A stretch of 7,906 bases of DNA from Lachnospiraceae bacterium UBA3802 (GCA_002369155.1 DFEM01000186.1:1-7906); one strand, 5' to 3'; shown: positions 1 through 7,401, numbered from the stretch's first letter. Made by a program: numbers and translations. Notes: generated by a model from the sequence alone, not told the origin.

Positions 1-593
1 TGCTCATTTCAAACGGTGTAAGCCAGTTAAGCAATCTTGACAAATACATTAATTCCATGGGTAAAGCTGAAGATTCCGACAAGATAATCAACGATGCTTT
101 AGAGGAATACGAAGCACAGGCTCTTGCGGCAAGCGAGGAGATGGCAGAGCTTATCGAGGAAGCCCTGGAAGAAGAGAATATCAGTGATGAAGTCGGCGTG
201 GAATTTAATTCTCAATACGTTCTTCTTACAATGAACGGAGCGCTCTTATTCAATTCGGGTGATGCCAGACTTAAGGAAGAATCGCTTCCCCTTATGTCAC
301 AGATAGCAAGAATTCTCGAAAGATATTCGGACGGCATTATCGAAGTTGAAGGACATACCGACAACGTTCCCATGAACGGTGCAAAATATTCGGATAATGA
401 TGAACTCTCAAGCGCCAGAGCAATCAGCGTTTTCAGATATTTGGTTGACAATACGAACATTGACCCCGCCAGAATCAAACATTCGGGACGCGGCGAATAT
501 GTACCAATTGCCGACAATTCGACGGCTGAAGGCAGAGCGCTTAACAGAAGAGTTGAAATAAAGATTTACAATTTCTACAGTACGAATTACTGA
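1..593 (+). CDS. motB: Flagellar motor stator protein MotB, C-terminal part (5' end outside window)
   Basis: MotB is the stator subunit that pairs with MotA in the cytoplasmic membrane and anchors the proton- or sodium-driven motor to peptidoglycan. The frame is open from the first bases (codons begin at position 3), so the ATG at 57 is internal and the gene starts upstream. About 196 residues are visible. The N-terminal membrane helix and its ion-binding Asp are not in the window. The first part is acidic and helical, probably the linker. The rest is an OmpA-like peptidoglycan-binding domain with GHTDNVP at 351-371, then SSARAISVFRYL and an NRRVEI ending, all hallmarks of the family. fliL follows after 21 bp, the usual motB-fliL order. 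MotB is favoured over another OmpA-family protein because of this context. The ion type cannot be told from this portion. Confidence 0.93.
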   Translation, partial: LISNGVSQLSNLDKYINSMGKAEDSDKIINDALEEYEAQALAASEEMAELIEEALEEENISDEVGVEFNSQYVLLTMNGALLFNSGDARLKEESLPLMSQIARILERYSDGIIEVEGHTDNVPMNGAKYSDNDELSSARAISVFRYLVDNTNIDPARIKHSGRGEYVPIADNSTAEGRALNRRVEIKIYNFYSTNY

Positions 594-614
594 TTCGGGG
601 AGAAAGAATAGAAA

Positions 615-1139
615 ATGAAGAAAAACTTATTAGGAATACTTATTCTGGGTCTTACATTTGTTAACATCATTATTTCCGGAATTACGATGTTTACCGTAAT
701 GACGACCAATCAGAAAACAGCAAAAGTTGTTTCCGATGTTGCAAATGCCATAAGCATTGATATGGGTACCGGTTCTTCCGAAGGAGAAGTGGCGCAGGCA
801 GTTCCCATCGAAGATATCGAAACATATTCAATACCCGAAAAGATGACAGTTGCGCTTAAGCCTTCGGCAGGCGATGATGAAGCGCATTTTTGCATGGTAT
901 CTGTTTTCTTTTCAATCAATACCAAACATAAAGATTACAAAAAATACGGCGCTACGGTCGGTGAAAAGGAAAATCTTTTCAGAAGTATTGTTAACGACGT
1001 AATCAGCAAATATACGATTGATGAAGCAAGAGTGTCACAGGATGAGATAAAGAAAGAAATCCTTTCCAAAGTTCAGGAAAAGTATTCGGATTCCGACTTT
1101 ATCTTTGATGTATCTTTCAGCGATATAGTTTTCCAATAA
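615..1139 (+). CDS. fliL: Flagellar basal body-associated protein FliL
   Basis: FliL is a single-pass membrane protein that surrounds or supports the MotA/MotB stator near the basal body. The 174-residue product has a short positive start (MKKN), one hydrophobic segment at about residues 5-29, a low-complexity linker (about 50-70), and an outer domain of about 100 residues. That domain ends in FDVSFSDIVFQ, which matches the family's typical V-x-V-x-F-x-x-x-V-x-Q close. Length and layout are normal for FliL. The start is the ATG at 615, preceded by GGGGAGAAAG (597-606), an acceptable but somewhat distant ribosome site. The gene sits between motB and fliM, as in many Clostridia. FliL is poorly conserved in sequence, so the call rests partly on position. 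Confidence 0.9.
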   Translation: MKKNLLGILILGLTFVNIIISGITMFTVMTTNQKTAKVVSDVANAISIDMGTGSSEGEVAQAVPIEDIETYSIPEKMTVALKPSAGDDEAHFCMVSVFFSINTKHKDYKKYGATVGEKENLFRSIVNDVISKYTIDEARVSQDEIKKEILSKVQEKYSDSDFIFDVSFSDIVFQ

Positions 1140-1172
1140 TTGCGCTTTGCTTACTGCTAAAAATTTCGGCGG

Positions 1173-1179
1173 AAGGAGG
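1173..1179 (+). promoter_or_regulatory. Ribosome binding site of fliM (supports GTG start)
   Basis: AAGGAGG lies 8 nt before the GTG at 1188. It is a near-perfect Shine-Dalgarno match and fixes the non-ATG start, since no ATG lies at a suitable distance in this frame. Confidence 0.88.
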
Positions 1180-1187
1180 GAGACTTT

Positions 1188-2168
1188 GTGAGCGAAGTTT
1201 TATCGCAAAATGAAATAGACAATCTGTTAAAGGCATTAAACAGCGGTGAAATTGACGTTGACGTTATGAAGGATACCAATGACGGTTCTGTCAAGAATTA
1301 TGACTTTAAACGTCCTTCAAAGTTTTCCAAAGAACACCTTCGTACGCTCGAACTTATTTTTGATCATTACGGAAGGCTTTTGTCGACAAACCTTCCCGTT
1401 TATTTAAGAAAGAACGTTCAGGTTAATGTGGCATATTCCGAATCCGTTACCTTTTCGGAATTCTCCAATTCGCTCGGCAACCCTTCGGTTCTTTCAATCA
1501 TTAAATTCGATCCCCTGCCGGGAGATATTATTATCAACCTGACGTCAAACCTCGGTTTTGCAATGGTTGACAGGATGCTCGGCGGACCCGGTAAAGCAAT
1601 CGACAAGGTCAGGGATTTTTCGGAAATAGAACTAAAAATTCTCGAAAAACTGCTGGTTATTTCAATGCAGCTTTTGAGAGAACCCTGGAAAAATGTTATC
1701 GAAATAAATCCTATACTTAACAAGATAGAGACCAATCCGCAGTTCGCACAGATTATTGCACCGAACGAAATGATTGCCATCGTAACGCTTAACATGAAAA
1801 TAGGCGATGTTGAAGGATTTATGAATGTGGCACTTCCGTTTATTACGATTGAATCGGTCATCGACAATTTGAACACCAAGTTCTGGTTCTCAAATATGAC
1901 CAATTTTACGGAAGAAGACTACAACGAATATATTGCGGGAATGTTGAAAAGAGTCGACGTTCCGCTTAAATGTCTTCTCGGCAAATCAAGTGTTACCGTT
2001 TCCGATTTTTCAAATCTTTCGGTCGGAGACATTATCAGACTCGATACAAATGTTGAATCGGCAATTGATATTTACGTCGGCAATATACGTAAATTCACAG
2101 CTGTAGCCGGTGCCAGCAATGACAAATATGCTGTAAAAGTCACTTCCGTGATAAGAGAGGAGGAATAA
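1188..2168 (+). CDS. fliM: Flagellar motor switch protein FliM
   Basis: FliM is a C-ring component that binds phosphorylated CheY and switches the direction of rotation. The 326-residue protein starts with the CheY-P-binding peptide LSQNEIDNLL (residues 5-14). A CheC-like middle domain follows (about 45-230), with GGPG at 132-135 and NPQFAQII near 183-190. A C-terminal SpoA domain (about 255-325) contacts FliY/FliN. Length is typical. It starts at GTG 1188, set by the strong ribosome site just upstream. The 48-bp gap after fliL contains that site and no evident terminator. The last codons of fliM also carry the ribosome site of fliY, so the two switch genes are tightly linked and probably translated together. 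Nothing is missing from the protein. Confidence 0.97.
   Translation: MSEVLSQNEIDNLLKALNSGEIDVDVMKDTNDGSVKNYDFKRPSKFSKEHLRTLELIFDHYGRLLSTNLPVYLRKNVQVNVAYSESVTFSEFSNSLGNPSVLSIIKFDPLPGDIIINLTSNLGFAMVDRMLGGPGKAIDKVRDFSEIELKILEKLLVISMQLLREPWKNVIEINPILNKIETNPQFAQIIAPNEMIAIVTLNMKIGDVEGFMNVALPFITIESVIDNLNTKFWFSNMTNFTEEDYNEYIAGMLKRVDVPLKCLLGKSSVTVSDFSNLSVGDIIRLDTNVESAIDIYVGNIRKFTAVAGASNDKYAVKVTSVIREEE
2158..2163 (+). promoter_or_regulatory. Ribosome binding site of fliY (supports TTG start)
   Basis: AGGAGG sits inside the last codons of fliM, 9 nt before the TTG at 2173. The only nearby ATG (2177) is in another frame. This site therefore decides the TTG start, which also keeps the N-terminal CheY-binding-type peptide in the product. 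Confidence 0.88.
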
Positions 2169-2172
2169 ACCT

Positions 2173-3411
2173 TTGGATGGCGGTATATTATCCCAAGACG
2201 AAATAAATGCGCTGTTGGCGGGGATGGATTTATCCAATGACACACCGGCCGATAACAATGCGACAGAAACAAATGCTTTTTCATCCTCAGATTCCGATAC
2301 TTTAACGGAGATTGAAAAAGATGCCATCGGTGAAGTCGCAAACATTTCGATGGGTACAAGTGCAACGACTCTTTATTCACTCGTTAACAGAAGAGTCGAT
2401 ATAACAACACCCACCGTAAACATAGTCAAATGGGACGAACTTCTCAACGAATACGACAGACCCTGCGTATTCATTAAGATTAATTACACTACCGGTCTTG
2501 ACGGATCAAACATATTAATTCTTAAAGAGGCAGACGTTAAAATAATCACCGATCTCATGATGGGCGGTGACGGAACAAATATTGATGGGGAACTCGGCGA
2601 GCTGCATTTAAGTGCTATCTCCGAGGCGATGAATCAGATGATGGGTTCATCGGCTACAAGCCTTTCCTCGATGCTTGGCAAAACGATTGACATATCGCCA
2701 CCTGAAGCATCCCTTATCGATATAAATGATTTTAACAAAGGTGAAGAGTTTTCCTCATTTCTTTCAGGCACATTTGTCAGTATTCAGTTCAGAATGCAGA
2801 TAGGTGATTTGATAGACTCGACCATACTTCAGTTATATCCCTTGGAATTCGCCAGAGAATTGTATCAGATATTCATGAACAATCAGGTCGGCGAAGCTCC
2901 CAAAAAGGATGTACCAAAAGAAGCGCCTAAAGAGGAACCTAAAATGGATAAGACTCAGGACAATACTCAAACATTTGCGAATAATGCTCCATACGGTGCT
3001 CCGACAGGAATGCCTGAACAGGCGCCTCCTTATCCCAACATGGGATATCAGGCACCCCCGATGGGCTATCAGATGCCTCCCATGGGCTATCAGATGCCTC
3101 CTTTCCCTCAGGGAAACGTAAATGTATCACCCGCACAATTCCAGACTTTCAGTCAGCCTACTGTTTCGGCAAATACGCCGGAGAACATAAATTTAATCAT
3201 GGACGTACCGCTTGAGGTAACCGTAGAACTCGGAAGAACCAAGAAATCAATTGCGGATATCCTTGATTTTGCACCGGGTACGATTATCGAACTCGACAAG
3301 ATTGCCGGTGAACCCATTGATGTTCTTGTTAACGGCAAATTTGTAGCTAAAGGTGAAGTAGTAGTTATTGAAGAAAGTTTCGGTATCAGAATAACCGAGA
3401 TTATAAATTAA
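2173..3411 (+). CDS. fliY: Flagellar motor switch phosphatase FliY (CheC-like plus FliN/SpoA)
   Basis: FliY replaces FliN in the C-ring of many Gram-positive bacteria and also removes phosphate from CheY-P. The 412-residue product begins with ILSQDEINALL (5-15), a CheY-P-binding peptide like that of FliM. A CheC-like region (about 45-235) has two intact phosphatase motifs: D50-x3-E54-x2-N57 with P80, and S147-x3-E151-x2-N154 with P176. A flexible linker (about 238-337) is rich in Pro, Gln, Met and Tyr and holds three tandem MGYQxPP units. A C-terminal SpoA domain (about 338-411) completes it. The length is somewhat above that of a minimal FliY because of the linker. It starts at TTG 2173, 4 bp after fliM, with the ribosome site inside fliM. 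Both active sites look usable, so phosphatase activity is inferred. Confidence 0.95.
   Translation: MDGGILSQDEINALLAGMDLSNDTPADNNATETNAFSSSDSDTLTEIEKDAIGEVANISMGTSATTLYSLVNRRVDITTPTVNIVKWDELLNEYDRPCVFIKINYTTGLDGSNILILKEADVKIITDLMMGGDGTNIDGELGELHLSAISEAMNQMMGSSATSLSSMLGKTIDISPPEASLIDINDFNKGEEFSSFLSGTFVSIQFRMQIGDLIDSTILQLYPLEFARELYQIFMNNQVGEAPKKDVPKEAPKEEPKMDKTQDNTQTFANNAPYGAPTGMPEQAPPYPNMGYQAPPMGYQMPPMGYQMPPFPQGNVNVSPAQFQTFSQPTVSANTPENINLIMDVPLEVTVELGRTKKSIADILDFAPGTIIELDKIAGEPIDVLVNGKFVAKGEVVVIEESFGIRITEIIN
3040..3102 (+). repeat. 21-bp in-frame tandem repeat (3 units) in the fliY linker
   Basis: Three consecutive 21-bp units (3040-3060, 3061-3081, 3082-3102) encode MGYQAPP, MGYQMPP and MGYQMPP. 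Units 2 and 3 differ only at their last base; unit 1 differs at a few positions. Being a multiple of three, gain or loss of units would change linker length without breaking the frame. Such arrays are prone to slippage. Confidence 0.9.
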
Positions 3412-3428
3412 ACAGGAGAGATTAGATT

Positions 3429-3791
3429 ATGGGAAAGAATATTCTTATTGTTGACGACGCCGCATTCATGAGAATGATGATAAAAGATATTTTATCCAAA
3501 AACGGCTATACCGTAGCAGGAGAAGCCGAGAATGGTGTTAAGGCTATCGAAAAATACAATGAGCTTAAGCCCGACCTTGTACTTATGGATATTACAATGC
3601 CCGACAAAGACGGAATTCAGGCTTTAAAGGATATTAAGGCTTCCGATCCCAATGCCAAGATTATCATGTGCTCGGCTATGGGTCAGCAGGCAATGGTTAT
3701 CGAATCCATTCAGGCAGGCGCAAAAGACTTTATAGTTAAACCTTTCCAGCCTGACCGAGTTTTGGAGGCAGTCAAGAAAGTAGTTGGTTAA
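3429..3791 (+). CDS. cheY: Chemotaxis response regulator CheY
   Basis: CheY is a single-domain receiver that is phosphorylated by CheA and then binds the flagellar switch. The 120-residue protein has the full receiver set: acidic pair D9/D10, phospho-acceptor D54 in VLMDITMP, S82 at the Thr/Ser switch position, F101 at the aromatic switch position and K104 in VKPF. There is no output domain, so action is by protein contact, here with the N-terminal peptides of FliM and FliY encoded just upstream. It starts at ATG 3429 with AGGAGAG at 3414-3420, 8 nt before it. Its place directly after fliY matches clostridial flagellar operons. Phe at 101, where enteric CheY has Tyr, is an ordinary variant. 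Confidence 0.96.
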   Translation: MGKNILIVDDAAFMRMMIKDILSKNGYTVAGEAENGVKAIEKYNELKPDLVLMDITMPDKDGIQALKDIKASDPNAKIIMCSAMGQQAMVIESIQAGAKDFIVKPFQPDRVLEAVKKVVG

Positions 3792-3794
3792 AAT

Positions 3795-4160
3795 ATGGTA
3801 CTGGCGCTTAACAATTCATCCACCGGAAGTTTTGTTCAGTTTCTGACGGTATTTGTTTTATTTATAATTGTTCTTTTAATCTGTGCGTTTACCACCAGAT
3901 TTGTCGCGGGTTATCAAAAGAGCAAGATGATGTCCGGAAACATACATGTTCTCGAGACGTTAAAAATCGCCAACAACAAATACATTCAGATCATTCAGAT
4001 AGGTGACAAAACCTTCGCGGTCGGCATAGGAAAAGACAATGTAACTATGCTTGGTGAACTGAATGAAGAGTCTCTTATTATCAATGAGAGTGAAAACTTC
4101 GAAGGCATGGATTTTAAGAGTATGCTCGAAAAGGCTAAAAATATTAAACTGAAGAAATAG
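3795..4160 (+). CDS. fliO: Flagellar biosynthesis protein FliO (FliZ-type)
   Basis: FliO is a small membrane protein that helps assemble the FliP ring of the flagellar export gate. The 121-residue product has a short extracytoplasmic N-terminus, one membrane helix (about residues 13-34) and a cytoplasmic domain. That domain contains the family pattern HVLETLKIANNKYIQIIQIG and then a GKDNVTMLGEL segment. The ATG is 3 nt after the cheY stop, in the same frame as cheY, and no clear Shine-Dalgarno is present. Translation is therefore probably coupled to cheY. Its position just before fliP supports the call, since FliO is otherwise weakly conserved. In Firmicutes the same gene is often named fliZ. 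Confidence 0.9.
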   Translation: MVLALNNSSTGSFVQFLTVFVLFIIVLLICAFTTRFVAGYQKSKMMSGNIHVLETLKIANNKYIQIIQIGDKTFAVGIGKDNVTMLGELNEESLIINESENFEGMDFKSMLEKAKNIKLKK

Positions 4161-4169
4161 GCGATTGAT

Positions 4170-5027
4170 ATGAAGAATCATAGCGTATCTTTTAAAATTG
4201 TTATCGGCTTATGCCTGCTAATTACGGCAGGCATATTGTTGTATTTTACACCCATAAAAACACATGCATCGGGATTGCAAAATGCCGATGATTTAGCCGA
4301 CGCCATTACTTCTTCAATATCAAATGATTTGGAAGACGAACTTAATGCCGATGCCCCGAGTTCATCTTTTTCCGTAAATTTCGAATCGGGTAACGGCGAA
4401 CTTAACGGGTCACTTCGAATTCTTTTGATTCTGACCTTTATATCTTTTATTCCCGCTATGCTCGTAATGCTTACAAGCTTTACGAGAATCATCATAGTTT
4501 TGCATTTCACGAGAACTGCTCTGGGAACTCAGACTGCACCGCCTAACCAGGTTCTTATCGGTCTTGCAGTTTTCCTCACATTATTCATAATGGCTCCCGT
4601 ATTTACAAGAGTTAACGAAGAGGCAATCATTCCTTTCGATCAGGGTGAACTTACTGCCAAAGAAGCTCTTGATGCAGGTATGGTTCCCATAAGAGAATTC
4701 ATGTACGGACAGACACAGGCAAAGGATGTGGCTACTTTTATGGAGATAGCCAATCTTGAATGGGACGGAACCGATCCCGAAGCAGTGCCTTCAACCGTTC
4801 TTATTCCTGCTTTTGTTTTATCGGAACTTCGAACATCGTTTATTATCGGATTTTTGATTTATATTCCGTTTATCGTAATAGATATGGTTGTATCGTCAAT
4901 CCTTATGAGTATGGGTATGATGATGTTGCCGCCGACTACGATATCCACGCCGTTTAAGATATTGCTTTTTGTACTCGCTGACGGATGGAATCTCGTAATT
5001 ATTAATCTTGTAAAATCGTTCTACTGA
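4170..5027 (+). CDS. fliP: Flagellar type III export gate protein FliP
   Basis: FliP forms the core ring of the flagellar type III export channel together with FliQ and FliR. The 285-residue product starts with a probable cleavable signal peptide: a positive start, a hydrophobic stretch at about 10-26, and THA-S near 31-34. An acidic low-complexity segment follows (about 37-80), then the conserved membrane core. Family hallmarks are MLVMLTSFTRIIIVLHFTR (97-115), ALGTQTAPPNQVLIGLA (117-133) and PFKILLFVLADGWNL near the C-terminus. It starts at ATG 4170, 9 nt after fliO, with only a weak ribosome site. fliQ follows after 28 bp. Length and motifs are normal. Confidence 0.98.
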   Translation: MKNHSVSFKIVIGLCLLITAGILLYFTPIKTHASGLQNADDLADAITSSISNDLEDELNADAPSSSFSVNFESGNGELNGSLRILLILTFISFIPAMLVMLTSFTRIIIVLHFTRTALGTQTAPPNQVLIGLAVFLTLFIMAPVFTRVNEEAIIPFDQGELTAKEALDAGMVPIREFMYGQTQAKDVATFMEIANLEWDGTDPEAVPSTVLIPAFVLSELRTSFIIGFLIYIPFIVIDMVVSSILMSMGMMMLPPTTISTPFKILLFVLADGWNLVIINLVKSFY

Positions 5028-5055
5028 CGTGTCGGGAAAGAAAGGAGTGTAATTT

Positions 5056-5325
5056 ATGACTGCTGATAACGTAATCGTAATAGCCAGAGATGCTTTGTAT
5101 GTTATCATCATAACTGCCGCTCCCGCGCTGCTTGTGTCGCTTATTATCGGTCTTGTTGTTTCCGTTTTTCAGACCGTTACAAGCATTCAGGAGCAGACGC
5201 TTACTTTTGTACCCAAAATTCTGGGAATTTTCCTGACGATAATGCTTTTGGGACATTGGATGCTTAACAATATCGTTACTTACATGACGGCTTTATGGAA
5301 TGATATTCCTCTTTATATTCACTGA
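5056..5325 (+). CDS. fliQ: Flagellar type III export gate protein FliQ
   Basis: FliQ is a small two-helix membrane protein that wraps around the FliP/FliR complex in the export gate. The product has 89 residues, the family's normal size, with membrane segments at about 13-39 and 53-76. Between them lies the highly conserved stretch VFQTVTSIQEQTLTFVPK (37-54). The start is ATG 5056, with AAAGGAG at 5041-5047, 8 nt before it. fliR begins 2 nt after the fliQ stop and has no ribosome site of its own, which suggests translational coupling between the two. Confidence 0.98.
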   Translation: MTADNVIVIARDALYVIIITAAPALLVSLIIGLVVSVFQTVTSIQEQTLTFVPKILGIFLTIMLLGHWMLNNIVTYMTALWNDIPLYIH

Positions 5326-5327
5326 TT

Positions 5328-6122
5328 ATGATTGATTATTCTTTTCCCATTGAAGAACTTGAATATTTTCTTCTTATAATGACCAGAATAAGCTGTTTCG
5401 TGTTTGTGGCTCCGTTTTTTTCGATATCAAGTACACCCGGAAGAGTAAAAATCGGATTTTCGTTTTTTCTTTCGGTAATTATATATTATGCGACAATGCC
5501 ACATGTATATGTCTCGGGCGGAACACTTCTTTCAATAGCGATTATGGTCTTAAGAGAAGCTGCGGTCGGACTTTTGCTTGGACTCGGTGCATATATCTGC
5601 CAGACAATAGTTCTTTTTGCTGGTCGTATTGCCGATATGGAAATGGGTTTTGCGATGGCAAACCAGCTTGATCCTGCGACGAGGCAGGATGCCACGATTT
5701 CCGGTGTTTATTATCAGTACATGTTTATGCTTCTTATGGTGTTGACAGGACTGTACAGATATTTTGTCTCTGCGATAGCGGAAACATTTACGCTGATTCC
5801 GATCGGAAAAGCCGTATTCAATTACGATAAACTGTTGGATTCGACGATTAAATTCCTCGGACAATACATGATTATAGGCTTGCAGATTTGCCTTCCGGTA
5901 TTTTGCGTAATCATGCTTTTAAATGCAATACTCGGAATTCTTGCAAAAGTGGCGCCTCAGATGAATATGTTTGCCGTTGGTATTCAGTTAAAAGTATTCA
6001 CCGGACTCGGTGTATTGTTTATTACGGTAGGTCTTTTGCCGAAACTTTCCGAACTTTTGTTTAAGGCAATGCAAAAGGGAATCGTAACTTTTGTGGAGGG
6101 CCTGATGGATGCTTCGATATAA
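5328..6122 (+). CDS. fliR: Flagellar type III export gate protein FliR
   Basis: FliR is the single-copy membrane subunit that completes the FliP5-FliQ4-FliR1 export gate. The 264-residue product is hydrophobic throughout, with several membrane segments. It carries the family motif AGRIADMEMGFAMANQLDP (98-116) and the second conserved block LGILAKVAPQMNMFAVG (202-218). The start is ATG 5328, 2 nt after the fliQ stop, with no visible Shine-Dalgarno. The 3' end overlaps the start of flhB by 14 nt, and the flhB ribosome site lies in the fliR coding sequence. In some Clostridia fliR and flhB are fused; here they are separate genes. Confidence 0.98.
   Translation: MIDYSFPIEELEYFLLIMTRISCFVFVAPFFSISSTPGRVKIGFSFFLSVIIYYATMPHVYVSGGTLLSIAIMVLREAAVGLLLGLGAYICQTIVLFAGRIADMEMGFAMANQLDPATRQDATISGVYYQYMFMLLMVLTGLYRYFVSAIAETFTLIPIGKAVFNYDKLLDSTIKFLGQYMIIGLQICLPVFCVIMLLNAILGILAKVAPQMNMFAVGIQLKVFTGLGVLFITVGLLPKLSELLFKAMQKGIVTFVEGLMDASI
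6095..6099 (+). promoter_or_regulatory. Ribosome binding site of flhB inside fliR
   Basis: GGAGG lies inside fliR, 9 nt before the ATG at 6109. It supports the 14-nt fliR/flhB overlap over any later start. The nearer ATG at 6105 is in the fliR frame and encodes an internal Met of FliR. Confidence 0.85.
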
Positions 6123-7218
6123 TCTTCAGTTATTCGCCAAAGAAGGACCCGGCGGAGAAAAAACAGAAGAAGCGACACCCAAAAAATTAGAGGATGCGAG
6201 AAAAGAAGGGCAGGTCGCAAAAAGTAAGGAACTTGCAGTAGGCTTTACTTTGCTTGCGATGTTTGTATTGCTTAAAATCTGGGTCGGGACATTGGGTAAC
6301 CAGTTTTTAAGCGTTTTTAATTCGACCTACAACATGATTCCGGCTTTGGCCAGAAGAATGGCTTACGGAGATACGGTATGGTATTTCCTCATTTTATTGA
6401 GAAATATCCTTTTAAAGCTTGTTTTGTATCTTGCTCCGTTTCTTTTGGTGGCGGTTGGTGTTGGCCTTACCACGGAAATACTTCAGGTTCAGTGGAAACC
6501 GACGGCAAAGCCCTTAAAGCCCAAATTTGACAAATTCAATCCGATTAACGGTGTAAAAAGAATCTTTTCGCTTCAGTCGCTTGTGGAACTTTTAAAGTCG
6601 ATTCTTAAGATTCTTGTTATCGGATATATCGCTTATTCGACACTTCACGACAAATGGTCCACGATACTCATTCTCCTTGACATGCCGATCATGCAGGCCA
6701 TCGGAGTAATGGGAAATCTTGTTATAAATCTTGGCATTAAAATTGCCGCTTTTTATTTGATAATTGCCTTCGCGGATTTCGCTTTCCAGAAATGGAAATT
6801 CAAAGAAGACATGAAGATGACCAAGCAGGAAGTCAAGGACGAATACAAACAGTCCGAAGGTGATCCTCAGATTAAAGGTCAGATTAAGCAGAAGATGATG
6901 CAGGCATCCAGAAGACGTATGATGCAGGACATCCCTAAAGCCGATGTCGTCATCACCAACCCTACGCATTTCGCGGTCGCCATCCAATACGACCCGAACA
7001 CAGCCGACGCACCCATCGTCGTCGCCAAAGGTGCCGATTACGTAGCAGCCAAGATTAAGGAAATCGCCAAAGAAAACAACGTCGAGATAGTCGAAAACAA
7101 ACCCCTCGCACGTATGCTTTTCTACAACGTGGAAATCGGGCAGCTCATCCCTCACGAATTATACAAGGCGGTAGCGGATATCCTGGCGTATGTATATAAA
7201 ATTCAGGGAAAGATTTAA
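6109..7218 (+). CDS. flhB: Flagellar export substrate-specificity switch protein FlhB
   Basis: FlhB is the export-apparatus membrane protein that switches secretion from rod/hook to filament substrates after self-cleavage. The 369-residue product has the clostridial N-terminus YNLQLFA and a GEKTEEATPKKLEDARKEGQ segment. Four membrane helices follow, roughly 43-70, 90-122, 155-180 and 203-224. The cytoplasmic domain contains the autocleavage motif NPTH (284-287, cleavage expected between N284 and P285) and a normal C-terminus. It starts at ATG 6109, overlapping fliR by 14 nt. Codon use changes within the gene. By hand count, 33 of 59 codons at residues 275-333 end in C, against 13 of 59 at residues 45-103. 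A hairpin repeat begins one base after the stop codon. Confidence 0.98.
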   Translation: MLRYNLQLFAKEGPGGEKTEEATPKKLEDARKEGQVAKSKELAVGFTLLAMFVLLKIWVGTLGNQFLSVFNSTYNMIPALARRMAYGDTVWYFLILLRNILLKLVLYLAPFLLVAVGVGLTTEILQVQWKPTAKPLKPKFDKFNPINGVKRIFSLQSLVELLKSILKILVIGYIAYSTLHDKWSTILILLDMPIMQAIGVMGNLVINLGIKIAAFYLIIAFADFAFQKWKFKEDMKMTKQEVKDEYKQSEGDPQIKGQIKQKMMQASRRRMMQDIPKADVVITNPTHFAVAIQYDPNTADAPIVVAKGADYVAAKIKEIAKENNVEIVENKPLARMLFYNVEIGQLIPHELYKAVADILAYVYKIQGKI

Positions 7219-7219
7219 G

Positions 7220-7267
7220 CCTTCCCCTTGAGGGGAAGGTGTCGACGCAGTCGACGGATGAGGTGTC
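7220..7267 (+). repeat. Two-hairpin palindromic repeat element, left copy
   Basis: The element starts one base after the flhB stop codon. Hairpin 1 pairs CCTTCCCC (7220-7227) with GGGGAAGG (7232-7239) around TTGA. Hairpin 2 pairs GTCGAC (7241-7246) with GTCGAC (7250-7255) around GCA. A single-stranded tail, GATGAGGTGTC, follows at 7257-7267. No T-run follows either stem, so it is not a standard intrinsic terminator. I recognise this pattern (CCTTCCCC hairpin, GGTGTC hairpin, GATGAGG tail) as a common intergenic repeat of gut Clostridia. That is recollection, not a search result. A partial inverted copy lies at 7883-7906. Confidence 0.85.
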
Positions 7268-7389
7268 AAGCAACTGAAATAGGCATCAAAAATCCGACAG
7301 ACAAGGTGTCGATCAAATGACTTAAGCCTCAAACAGTCGATAGTCAAGGTGTCAATTAAACAACAATAATAGCAAACATCTCAAACTCA
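7261..7389 (+). repeat. Decayed 43-bp tandem array, three units, each starting AGGTGTC
   Basis: AGGTGTC occurs at 7261, 7304 and 7347, exactly 43 bp apart, opening three contiguous units (7261-7303, 7304-7346, 7347-7389). Aligned by hand without gaps, units 1 and 2 match at 31 of 43 positions, units 2 and 3 at 26 of 43, and units 1 and 3 at 25 of 43. Shared positions include a TCAAA or GCAAA block at about unit position 26-30 and a final CA. The first AGGTGTC is also the tail of the hairpin element, and a further copy lies at 7237 inside the element. The array fills most of the space between the element and the nuclease gene. Confidence 0.65.
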
Positions 7390-7401
7390 TCAAAATAATT
7401 A

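Noticed and set aside
57..59. ATG at 57 as the start of motB
   Set aside because: The frame stays open upstream to the window edge, there is no ribosome site before 57, and a MotB starting here would lack its membrane helix.
6592..7155. Long open frame on the minus strand opposite flhB
   Set aside because: It is fully antisense to a well-conserved flhB domain and shows no recognisable motif. The frame is open because of the codon composition of flhB.
7220..7239. Intrinsic terminator after flhB
   Set aside because: The 8-bp GC-rich stem is strong, but it is followed by TGTCGACG and not by a T-run. The same hairpin belongs to a repeat element, so termination is not the best reading.
7261..7389. 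CRISPR array
   Set aside because: The 43-bp period shows similarity along the whole unit, not conserved repeats separated by unique spacers. The only strictly conserved run is 7 bp, and no cas gene is present.
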